Below are positions 36,447-43,913 of a DNA stretch of 64,000 bases, piece by piece (position 1 is the stretch's first letter; each line of letters starts with the position of its first letter). The translations under genes and the position numbers were made by a program. The notes beneath the pieces were generated by a model. It had not been told where the DNA came from, did not search any database, and worked only from the letters and a program-made list of their open reading frames with translations. This DNA comes from Sulfuricella denitrificans skB26 (GTDB lineage Bacteria; Pseudomonadota; Gammaproteobacteria; Burkholderiales; Sulfuricellaceae): the NCBI RefSeq assembly GCF_000297055.2, contig NC_022357.1, positions 2,572,501 to 2,636,500 of the forward strand. The letters are read 5' to 3'.

Positions 36447-37418
36447 ATGGATGCTTTCTCTCTTATCGGCCACTCACCCATCTTCCGCCAATTGTTGAAT
36501 ACGGCACAGCTGGTTGCCGCCACCCGAGCGACCGTGTTGATCAGCGGAGAATCGGGCAGTGGCAAGGAAAATCTGGCGCGCTTCCTGCACACTCACAGCC
36601 CCTTGGCAAGCCGGCCCTTCATTGCGGTCAACTGCGCCAACCTTCCGGAAAACCTGGTGGAGTCGGAGCTATTCGGCCACCGCCGCGGCGCTTTCAGCAA
36701 CGCCGTTGTCGACCGTGATGGCTTGGTGCGGGCAGCCCACAACGGCACATTATTCCTCGACGAGATCGGCGAACTGCCGCTAACGGCGCAGGCCAAAATG
36801 TTGCGCTTCCTGGAAAACGGCGAAATCCTGCCGCTGGGTTACGATCAGCCGATCAAGGCCAACGTCCGCGTGATTGCCGCAACCAACTGCGACCTGGAAA
36901 AAATGGTAAAGATCGGCCGCTTCCGCGCCGACCTGTTTTACCGTTTGCAGGTGGTGCCGATGGAGGTGCCGCCGCTGCGCGAACGCGCGGGCGACATTAG
37001 CTTGCTGATAGAGCACTTTGTTGAAATGGCGGCACAGCAGCACAGTCTCAGTGCAGTTTCCTTCGGCCCGGAAGCCATGAAAGTGCTCAAGGCTTACACT
37101 TGGCCCGGCAACGTGCGCGAGTTGAAAAACCTGTGCGAGCGCCTGACGATATTGTGCAATTTCCAACGTGGTTCCCTCGGCGTGGAAAACCTGCCTCTCA
37201 ACATCCGCGGTGGTCAGCGCGTTGCCACATCCAGCCCTGCGGCTGCCCCGCTCAATCTGGAGCAGACCGAGCGCGATCTCATCCTGCAAGCCCTGGAACA
37301 GACCAGAGGCAACCGCACCCGGGCTGCCAAGCTGCTGGGCATCAGTCGCTACACCCTGCTTTACCGGATAAAGAAATACTTTGGCGCCGAAGAATCCGGC
37401 CTTGTTGGCGAAGCGTAA
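36447..37418 (+). CDS. Sigma-54 dependent activator, PspF-like, variant GAFTGA
   Basis: AAA+ enhancer-binding protein of 323 residues without an N-terminal sensor domain. Walker A GESGSGKE at about 34-41, Walker B GTLFLDEIGEL, arginine-finger region FRADLFYRLQV and a C-terminal Fis-type helix-turn-helix NRTRAAKLLGISRYTLLYRI. The sigma-54 contact loop reads RRGAFSNA instead of GAFTGA. The ATG at 36447 has no clear ribosome site. Its place beside three transcription units with sigma-54 promoters makes it their likely activator; how it senses the signal is unclear, perhaps through a partner as PspF does with PspA. Confidence 0.9.
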   Translation: MDAFSLIGHSPIFRQLLNTAQLVAATRATVLISGESGSGKENLARFLHTHSPLASRPFIAVNCANLPENLVESELFGHRRGAFSNAVVDRDGLVRAAHNGTLFLDEIGELPLTAQAKMLRFLENGEILPLGYDQPIKANVRVIAATNCDLEKMVKIGRFRADLFYRLQVVPMEVPPLRERAGDISLLIEHFVEMAAQQHSLSAVSFGPEAMKVLKAYTWPGNVRELKNLCERLTILCNFQRGSLGVENLPLNIRGGQRVATSSPAAAPLNLEQTERDLILQALEQTRGNRTRAAKLLGISRYTLLYRIKKYFGAEESGLVGEA

Positions 37419-37433
37419 ACAGACCGCTTCCTA

Positions 37434-37466
37434 AATAAAACGGCTCCTTGTAGGAGCCGTTTTATT
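37434..37466. terminator. Bidirectional terminator
   Basis: AATAAAACGGCTCC and GGAGCCGTTTTATT form a perfect 14-bp stem around TTGTA, between the converging activator and ferritin-like genes. Confidence 0.93.
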
Positions 37467-37477
37467 GTTGAATTACT

Positions 37478-37903
37478 CTATTTCGACTTGATTACCGTCA
37501 GCAGGTCACGCTTGTGTTCTTCCTCCTGGATCAGGATATCCTCGAGCACCCGGCGCAAACCATACTCCTTGAGCGCCTCGGCCTGGGCAATCCGTTCTTT
37601 GTAGCGATTGATGGCATTGTCCTCGCCTTTTAGATCCTGCTTCAACATCGCCAAGCTGTCGCTGTCGGTTTCGCGCTTTTCCACGTCCACCGTGGGCACC
37701 CCACCAAGAAAATCAATCTGGTCGGACAGCATGACGGCATGCATCATCTCCTCCTGGGAGTGAATGATCAATTCCTTCTGGATCGACTCATACTGTGCAC
37801 CGGTGATCGCGGAAGCATGCTGAACGTACTGTACCGCCGCGGCGTATTCCCATTCCAGATCTTTGTTGAGTTCCTCGAGCAGTTTCTTCTTCGTAATTTT
37901 CAT
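37478..37903 (-). CDS. Ferritin-like di-iron protein
   Basis: Four-helix protein of 141 residues with metal-ligand patterns LEWEYAAAVQYVQHA, HSQEEMMHAVML (ExxH), GEDNAINRYKERI and LIQEEEHKRDLL (ExxH), as in bacterioferritin-like and DUF2202-type proteins. It could store iron or consume peroxide; length is shorter than true bacterioferritin (about 158) and no haem methionine is evident. AGGAGG precedes the ATG. Single gene with its own terminator. Confidence 0.87.
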   Translation of the reverse strand: MKITKKKLLEELNKDLEWEYAAAVQYVQHASAITGAQYESIQKELIIHSQEEMMHAVMLSDQIDFLGGVPTVDVEKRETDSDSLAMLKQDLKGEDNAINRYKERIAQAEALKEYGLRRVLEDILIQEEEHKRDLLTVIKSK

Positions 37904-37944
37904 GTCCGACCCTCCTTTAGAATGAATCTAAATTCAATATAGCC

Positions 37945-38550
37945 TTAAAAACCCTTGCGTGCCACCAAGTCCACCAGCGCCGATAAGCCGCAGTGGCCAT
38001 CCCCTTCGCAAATTTCGTCGTCATGTTCGGCGAGATGAAGAATTTCCATGGAAGAAAATTCCTCGCGCAGGGTTTCTGCCGTGTACAGATTTTCTACGCT
38101 GGAAGGTCCGCCGGTCTGGTATTCCAGTTGTTTTGGCCGGTAGCCCTGCAGGATCAGCAAACCGCCCGGCTTGAGAGCGCGTAGCATCAGTTCATTCAGG
38201 ATGCGTCGCTGTTCAGGGCCAACAAACTGGGTGAAAATCGCCACAACAGCATCAAAGCGGTTTTCACCCCAGTTCCAGGTAAACAGGTCACTGATTTCGT
38301 GGCGCACTGTCACCCCGTATTGCCCCGCCAGTCGTTGCGCCTTTTCTACTGCCACCGGGGAAAAATCCACCGCCGTCACATCCAGTCCCTGCCGGGCAAG
38401 CCAGACGCCGTTACGCCCCTCGCCATCGGCCACGGCCAGAACGGTTTGCCCTGGCTTGAACCGATGAAGCTGCGAGACCAGAAAAGCGTTGGGGTCGCTA
38501 CCGTAGAAAAATGTGTCCCCGCTATAACGCTGGTTCCATATCTCTTTCAA
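37945..38550 (-). CDS. Class I SAM-dependent methyltransferase
   Basis: The 201-residue protein has the nucleotide-binding motif VLAVADGEGRNGVWLARQG, acidic VTAVDFSP and the LKPGGLLILQGY strand. The closest look is to TehB/thiopurine-type small-molecule methyltransferases (start IWNQRYSGDTFFYG). Substrate unknown. It overlaps the dsbC stop by 4 bp and is therefore coupled to it. Confidence 0.88.
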   Translation of the reverse strand: MKEIWNQRYSGDTFFYGSDPNAFLVSQLHRFKPGQTVLAVADGEGRNGVWLARQGLDVTAVDFSPVAVEKAQRLAGQYGVTVRHEISDLFTWNWGENRFDAVVAIFTQFVGPEQRRILNELMLRALKPGGLLILQGYRPKQLEYQTGGPSSVENLYTAETLREEFSSMEILHLAEHDDEICEGDGHCGLSALVDLVARKGF

Positions 38551-39287
38551 TTCTGTGGCCTTTCCCCGTTAAGCAGCTTTTCCAGATTAGCAGCTGGAAT
38601 CATACCGGGAACACGCATCCCGTCGGCGAAGATGATCGTAGGCGTGCCATTGACCTTGAGCTTGCGGCCCAGCTCGGCGATTTTCGCCAAGGGATTTTCA
38701 CACTTGCCACCCGCCTGCGGCACGGTTCCCTTCTGAATCAAATCTTCCCACGCCTTGACGCGATCAGGCGCACACCATACCGCCTTGGCCTTGTCTCCGG
38801 CCTGAGGGTGGAGACTGGCGATCGGATAGAGGAAAGTATAAATCGTCACATCGGTGACCTTTTCCAGTTCAGCATCGAGCTTCTTGCAATACGGGCAATC
38901 CGGGTCAGAGAACACCGCCAGTTTGCGCTTGCCGTTACCCTTCACTTGCTTGATCGCCGATTCCAACGGCAACGTATCGAATTTCACCCGCATCAAATCG
39001 CGAATCCGTTCTTCTGTCACATTACGCTGGGTCTTGGCGTCGATCAAGTTGCCGACAAGAATGAAACTGGCGGTTTTGTCGGTGTAGAAAACCTGGCTTC
39101 CCTCCATGACAGCCTCATACAGGCCACCGAATTGGGTTTTTTGCAGGCTATCGATCTTGATATCTGGAAACCTCTTCTCGATGGCGGCCTTCACCCCCAC
39201 CTCATCCGCACCCAGCTTGGTATCAGCCAGTGCCGCGCCGGCAAAGAAAAAACCCGACACCAGGAAAACCAAAAATTTTGAACGCAT
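38547..39287 (-). CDS. dsbC: Thiol:disulfide interchange protein DsbC
   Basis: Periplasmic disulfide isomerase of 246 residues. Signal peptide MRSKFLVFLVSGFFFAGAALA, dimerisation domain to about residue 85, thioredoxin domain with active-site CPYC in FSDPDCPYCKKL, and the structural pair WCAPD / GKCENP. AAGGA precedes the ATG at 39285-39287. Coupled to the methyltransferase gene; 29 bp downstream of the UbiH-like gene. Confidence 0.95.
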   Translation of the reverse strand: MRSKFLVFLVSGFFFAGAALADTKLGADEVGVKAAIEKRFPDIKIDSLQKTQFGGLYEAVMEGSQVFYTDKTASFILVGNLIDAKTQRNVTEERIRDLMRVKFDTLPLESAIKQVKGNGKRKLAVFSDPDCPYCKKLDAELEKVTDVTIYTFLYPIASLHPQAGDKAKAVWCAPDRVKAWEDLIQKGTVPQAGGKCENPLAKIAELGRKLKVNGTPTIIFADGMRVPGMIPAANLEKLLNGERPQN

Positions 39288-39316
39288 TACAATTTCCTTC
39301 AAGGTAAAAAATTTAA

Positions 39317-40546
39317 TTAGTTGAGATGCCGCCCCACCGCATGTTGCACCAGGCCGTTTTTCAGCCAGGGCAAGCTGCCGGTAATGGAAAGACCCAGATT
39401 GCGCGCCAGCTTCAGTGCCGGGTTGCGATTGTTGAACAACTTTTGCAGCCCGTCGGTCACCATCTGCATCGCCAGAATGTCCGCCTTACGCGCCCGCTCA
39501 TAGCGACGCAGCAGGAAATAATCACCGCAGTCCGGCTGAGGGCCACGATCCTTCAGCACTTTCGCCAGCTCCCGCGCATCCTGAAAACCCAGGTTGACAC
39601 CCTGTCCCGCAAGCGGATGAACATTGTGAGCGGCATCTCCGATCAGTGCCACTCGAGGTTTGACCAAGTGTTCCAGATGCAGCAAGCGCAGCGGAAACGC
39701 GGCAGGCTTGCTGAGCAGTTTCAATTCACCCAGGGCGCTGAGGCTCGCCTCCTGCACCTGCTGGCAGAACGCATCCGGCTGCAGCGCCATCAGCTCGGCC
39801 GCACGCTCCTCGAACGCTGTCCAGACGATAGAAATACGATGGCGCTCCGGGGTCGTATCCCCAGAGGGGCCCTTGCTCTGCCCTTCGCGGTCGCCCGGCA
39901 AAGGCAGGAAGGCCAGCACGCCGTCGCCACGGAACCACTCCCAGGCAGCATCGCCATGGGGCAGCTCGGTTTCGAAGTTGGCAATCACCCCCATCTGGCG
40001 GTAGGGTGCAGGTTCGGCATCCATGCCAGCCTGCGAACGCACCCAGGAGTCCCGCCCATCCGCGCCGACCATCAGCGGAGCACGCAATTCGCGGCCATCT
40101 TCCAGGCGCAGCACGGCGATTTCTTCCTGCAAACTCATGCTGGCGCAGCGTGCCGGGCAGAACAACTCGAGGTTTTCCTGCCGCTGCAGCGCCTGCCACA
40201 GACCGTACTGCATATGGCGCACTTCCGCAATCACCGCCAATTCGGACAGCCCGGATTGATGGGCGTCGAAATCCAGGTTGGACTTCCCGTCATCGCCGTA
40301 AATGTGCATGCCCAGCACCGGGGCAATGCGGGCGGCATCGAACTGCTGCCAGGCCCCGCTTTCGCTGAGGAACTCGATACTGCCCGGACTGATGGCGTAG
40401 ACCCGGCTGGTCCACTCCGGCGCTGGAGCAGTCGGCGCCACGCCTTCCACCAGCGCCAGCTTCAGCCCGCTGTCCTTCATCGCCTGTGCGAACGACGCGC
40501 CAACCAACCCAGCACCCACAATGATGACGTCGAATTCGTCGCTCAT
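39317..40546 (-). CDS. UbiH/UbiI-family FAD hydroxylase
   Basis: Flavin monooxygenase of the ubiquinone ring-hydroxylase family, 409 residues. FAD-binding VGAGLVGASFAQA at the N terminus, the DG motif VGADGRDSWVR in the middle and GDAAHNVHPLAGQGVNLGFQD near the C terminus. Which ring position it modifies (UbiH, UbiI or UbiM type) cannot be told. Coq7 at 7.9 kb would act in the same pathway. The ATG overlaps the pepP stop (ATGA). Confidence 0.92.
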   Translation of the reverse strand: MSDEFDVIIVGAGLVGASFAQAMKDSGLKLALVEGVAPTAPAPEWTSRVYAISPGSIEFLSESGAWQQFDAARIAPVLGMHIYGDDGKSNLDFDAHQSGLSELAVIAEVRHMQYGLWQALQRQENLELFCPARCASMSLQEEIAVLRLEDGRELRAPLMVGADGRDSWVRSQAGMDAEPAPYRQMGVIANFETELPHGDAAWEWFRGDGVLAFLPLPGDREGQSKGPSGDTTPERHRISIVWTAFEERAAELMALQPDAFCQQVQEASLSALGELKLLSKPAAFPLRLLHLEHLVKPRVALIGDAAHNVHPLAGQGVNLGFQDARELAKVLKDRGPQPDCGDYFLLRRYERARKADILAMQMVTDGLQKLFNNRNPALKLARNLGLSITGSLPWLKNGLVQHAVGRHLN

Positions 40547-41847
40547 ATAGCCTCCGCCATGACTGCTTCAATTTCAGCCACTGTTTTTGGGGCTGCCGTC
40601 GTCAATACTTCGCAACCCTGCGCTGTCACCAGTACATCATCTTCGATGCGGATACCGATATTCCACAGATGCTCAGGCACGCCCTCGCCGGGCCGGATAT
40701 AGCAACCAGGCTCGACAGTCAACACCATGCCTGCTTCCAGCTTGCGCCACTCTCCGCTTTTCTTGTAGTCGCCCACGTCATGCACATCCATCCCCAGCCA
40801 GTGGCCAGTCTTATGCATGTAGAAGCGCTTGTAATCGCCCGATTCCAGCAGCCCGTCCACGCTTCCCGTAAACAGGCCAAGGTCTATCATGCCCTGCACC
40901 AGCACCTTGAGGGCAGCCTGATGCGGATCATCCCAGCTGGCACCGATTTTCACGGCACCGATTGCCGCTGCCTGTGCCGCCAGCACCATTTCGTACACGT
41001 CTTTTTGCGCAGCGCTGTAGCACCCGTTGACCGGAAAAGTACGAGTGATATCGGCGGCATAGCCATCCAGTTCGCAGCCGGCATCGATCAGCAGCAGATC
41101 ACCATCCCTGAGTCCGGCACTATTATCCACATAATGCAGCACACAGGCATTGGCGCCTCCCGCCACGATGGATGAATACGCCGGTGCCTGCGCGCCTTGG
41201 CGACGAAAATCATGCAGCAATTCCGCTTCAATTTCGTATTCGTGCCGCCCCGGTCGAACCTGCTGCATGGCACGGCGATGCGCGGCGGTGGAAATTTCGG
41301 CAGCGCGGCGCATGGTGGCGATTTCCTCAGGACATTTGATCAGCCGCATTTCGTCCAGCGGCACGCGCACGTCCCTGATTGCGGACGGTGCCGCAATGCC
41401 GTTGCGCACCTCGGCCCGTACCGCGTTAAGCCAGCCCACCGCCCGCGCATCCCAGACGCTGTCGGCACCGAGATGGAAATGCAGGCTGGGCTGGTCGGCG
41501 AGCAGCTTGGTCATCATCTCGTCCAACTGACCAATCGGATAAGCCTCGTCGAAACCGAAAGTCTCGCGCGCCGCCTCAGGACCATAGCGAAATCCGTCCC
41601 AGACTTCGCGCTCGGGGTTTTTCTCACGACAGAACAGGATGCTTTTGGGTGCAGCTCCGGCGACCAAAACCAGCACAGCATCAGGTTCACCAAAGCCAGT
41701 AAGGTAATAAAAATAGCTGTCGAATCGATAAGGATAACTGCTATCCCGATTACGGGAGCGCTCAGGCGCAGTGGGGATCACCGCCACGCCATCCTGCATC
41801 TGATCGACCAGCCGGCGGCGGCGCTGAGTGTATAGCTGGTAATTCAT
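40543..41847 (-). CDS. pepP: Xaa-Pro aminopeptidase
   Basis: Di-manganese peptidase that removes N-terminal residues before proline. About 434 residues, with the five metal ligands in DAGCELDGYAADITR (two D), GHWLGMDVHD (H), VEPGCY (E) and IRIEDD (E). Two ATGs in tandem at 41845-41850; the second has better distance to AGGA. Coupled to the UbiH-like gene, as in E. coli where pepP precedes ubiH. Confidence 0.95.
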   Translation of the reverse strand: MNYQLYTQRRRRLVDQMQDGVAVIPTAPERSRNRDSSYPYRFDSYFYYLTGFGEPDAVLVLVAGAAPKSILFCREKNPEREVWDGFRYGPEAARETFGFDEAYPIGQLDEMMTKLLADQPSLHFHLGADSVWDARAVGWLNAVRAEVRNGIAAPSAIRDVRVPLDEMRLIKCPEEIATMRRAAEISTAAHRRAMQQVRPGRHEYEIEAELLHDFRRQGAQAPAYSSIVAGGANACVLHYVDNSAGLRDGDLLLIDAGCELDGYAADITRTFPVNGCYSAAQKDVYEMVLAAQAAAIGAVKIGASWDDPHQAALKVLVQGMIDLGLFTGSVDGLLESGDYKRFYMHKTGHWLGMDVHDVGDYKKSGEWRKLEAGMVLTVEPGCYIRPGEGVPEHLWNIGIRIEDDVLVTAQGCEVLTTAAPKTVAEIEAVMAEAI

Positions 41848-41853
41848 CATGTC

Positions 41854-42543
41854 CTATTCAGAGTGCGCTTCCCGCCCGGAGTTCCGCAGCAAGCCATCCA
41901 GCGCATGGAGCCGCTGCGGCGTACCGATATCCAGCCACAAGCCGTGGTAATGCTCACCGCCGACCCGACCTGCAGCCATCTGTTCGCGCAGCAGCGGTGC
42001 GAGCCTGGCTTTCGTCCCACGAGCAATAGCCGAAAATAATTCAGTGCGGTAGATTCCTATCCCGCTGAATGTGAGTTTGTGCTCGCCATCATCCAGCACC
42101 TTGCCCTGCCTTAATGCAAAATCCCCATCGGGGTGGTGATCGGGATTATCCACCAGTACCAGCCAGGCCGAAAACTCACCCAGTTCACGCGGCAGGTCGG
42201 TGAAGTCATAGTCGCAGAAAATATCGCCGTTGACCACCAGGAAGGGTTCCGGCCCCAGCAACGGCATGGCGTTGGTGATGCCGCCAGCGGTCTCCAGCGC
42301 TTCAATCTCGGGAGAATAGCAAATACTCACCCCGAAACGACTGCCATCACCGAGGGCCGCCTCGAGCTTTTCGCCGAGGTGGGCGTGGTTAATGATCAGC
42401 TCCGTGAAACCGGCCCGCGCCAGTTTTTCGATGTGCCAGATGATCAGCGGTTTGCCCCCCGCCTCCAACAAAGGTTTAGGCGTGAGATCGGTGAGCGGAC
42501 GCATGCGCTCGCCGCGCCCGGCGGCGAGGATCATAGCTTTCAT
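41854..42543 (-). CDS. murU: N-acetylmuramate alpha-1-phosphate uridylyltransferase
   Basis: Makes UDP-MurNAc from MurNAc-1-phosphate and UTP in the recycling route that bypasses new UDP-MurNAc synthesis and gives fosfomycin tolerance. The 229-residue nucleotidyltransferase starts MKAMILAAGRGERMRPLTD, has PKPLLEAGGKPLI, and FLVVNGDIFCDYDF with metal-binding aspartate. It could be annotated as mannose-1-phosphate guanylyltransferase, but short length and pairing with amgK settle it. The ATG overlaps the amgK stop (4 bp). Confidence 0.9.
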   Translation of the reverse strand: MKAMILAAGRGERMRPLTDLTPKPLLEAGGKPLIIWHIEKLARAGFTELIINHAHLGEKLEAALGDGSRFGVSICYSPEIEALETAGGITNAMPLLGPEPFLVVNGDIFCDYDFTDLPRELGEFSAWLVLVDNPDHHPDGDFALRQGKVLDDGEHKLTFSGIGIYRTELFSAIARGTKARLAPLLREQMAAGRVGGEHYHGLWLDIGTPQRLHALDGLLRNSGREAHSE

Positions 42544-43613
42544 TGCGAGTCCTGAGTCCTGAGTGCGGAGTCCTGAGAAAAAAACGTCGCGCAACGATTC
42601 GCCGGACTCAGAACTTTTAACTCAGGACTCAGGACTTTCTTTTTTTCTTCCAGCTCGTCCAGCAGCTTCAGCAGCGGGCCCAACTCGCGGTAGCGCTCGC
42701 ACACCTTGCGCAAGTAAGCCATCACCAACGGCATGTCTTTCAGGTAATTCTCCTTGCCATCGCGATGGCAAAGCCGGGCGAAGATGCCTAGCACTTTGAT
42801 ATGGCGCTGCACGCCCATCCATTCAAAATCGCGGTAAAACTCGGCAAAGTCGCGCGACACCGGCAGCCCCGCTTTCTTCGCCTTTTCCCAATAGCGTATC
42901 GTCCAGTCCAGCACCCGCTCCTCCTCCCAGTGGACATAGGCATCCTTGAACAGGGAAACCAGGTCGTAAGTAATCGGCCCGTATACCGCATCCTGAAAAT
43001 CCAGAATGCCCGGCTCGTCGCCGTCTACCATCAGATTGCGGGAATGGTAGTCACGGTGCACGAAGACCTTGGGCTGAGACAGGTTATTCTGAAGGATCTG
43101 GGTCAAAGCCCCACCCAGCGTTTCCGCCTGGGCATGAGTCAATTCAATCTGCAAGTGCTTGCTCACGTACCAATCCGGGAACAACCGCATTTCGCGCAGC
43201 AACAATGCTTCATTGTAATCCGGCAGCACAGCCGGACGACTGGCCAGCTGAATATTGATCAGCGCTCCGGCAGCAGCAGCATATAATGTATCCGCTGCCG
43301 CCTCGGCCTGATTCAGCGCATCCAGATAAGTCGTACTGCCCAGGTCGGTCAGCAACAAAAAGCCCTGCTGCAAATCCTGCGCCAGAATGTGCGGCACGCG
43401 GACGCCCGCATCCCGCAACAGTTCCGCCACATGAATGAACGGCCGACAATCCTCGAATTCCGGTGGTGCATCCATCACGATCAGCGAGCAATCCGGCAGG
43501 CTCACCCGAAAGTAACGACGGAAACTGGCATCGGCCGACGCTGGGGCTAGCGTATAAGATGCGCCAGGAAATTGTGGCTTCAGCCAGTTTTCAAGTAATT
43601 CAAGACGGTCCAT
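42540..43613 (-). CDS. amgK: N-acetylmuramate/N-acetylglucosamine kinase AmgK
   Basis: Anomeric sugar kinase of the aminoglycoside phosphotransferase fold that makes MurNAc-1-phosphate for MurU. The 357-residue protein has VFVHRDYHSRNLMV (catalytic HRDYHxxN) and GILDFQDAVYGP (metal DFQD). The last 34 residues (from about 324, KKKVLSPELKVLSP to TQDSQ) are encoded by a family C repeat and are not part of the fold. Divergent from lptD. Confidence 0.92.
   Translation of the reverse strand: MDRLELLENWLKPQFPGASYTLAPASADASFRRYFRVSLPDCSLIVMDAPPEFEDCRPFIHVAELLRDAGVRVPHILAQDLQQGFLLLTDLGSTTYLDALNQAEAAADTLYAAAAGALINIQLASRPAVLPDYNEALLLREMRLFPDWYVSKHLQIELTHAQAETLGGALTQILQNNLSQPKVFVHRDYHSRNLMVDGDEPGILDFQDAVYGPITYDLVSLFKDAYVHWEEERVLDWTIRYWEKAKKAGLPVSRDFAEFYRDFEWMGVQRHIKVLGIFARLCHRDGKENYLKDMPLVMAYLRKVCERYRELGPLLKLLDELEEKKKVLSPELKVLSPANRCATFFSQDSALRTQDSQ
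42547..42637. repeat. Inverted repeat with GAGTCCTGA units (family C, copy 1)
   Basis: Left arm 42547-42577 with three AGTCCTGAG units, right arm 42605-42637 complementary. It encodes the C-terminal tail of AmgK. Another copy is at 47835-47923. Confidence 0.85.
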
Positions 43614-43913
43614 TTAATCTCGCATTGCGTAAAAGCCTAATTTGTGCGATTTTATCACCGATAACGGCCTAGCTCGGATGTTTCATAAATTCGCGTGATG
43701 ATTGCGCAGGATTTTGTTTTGTAGGGGGATTTTGTGAAAGAGCGGCGTAGTTATTCATACGCCCGACTGAACAAAATTTCCATACGAAACAAAAGACCAG
43801 CGAGGGCGCGCGTCAATTTATGAAATATCCGGGCTAGATAATAACGAGCGCACAAGATGGCCTCGATCCGCGTCCATTTGGCGCTGAGCGAGGCTGTTGC
43901 CATATTGTAGAAC
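43614..43913. other. Intergenic region between amgK and lptD
   Basis: Exactly 300 bp between divergent starts. It must hold the promoters of both genes. No small gene, repeat or strong hairpin was recognised. Confidence 0.6.

Noticed and set aside
39326-40702. 458-codon frame opposite the UbiH-like gene
   Set aside because: Antisense shadow of a high-GC coding region with no domain.
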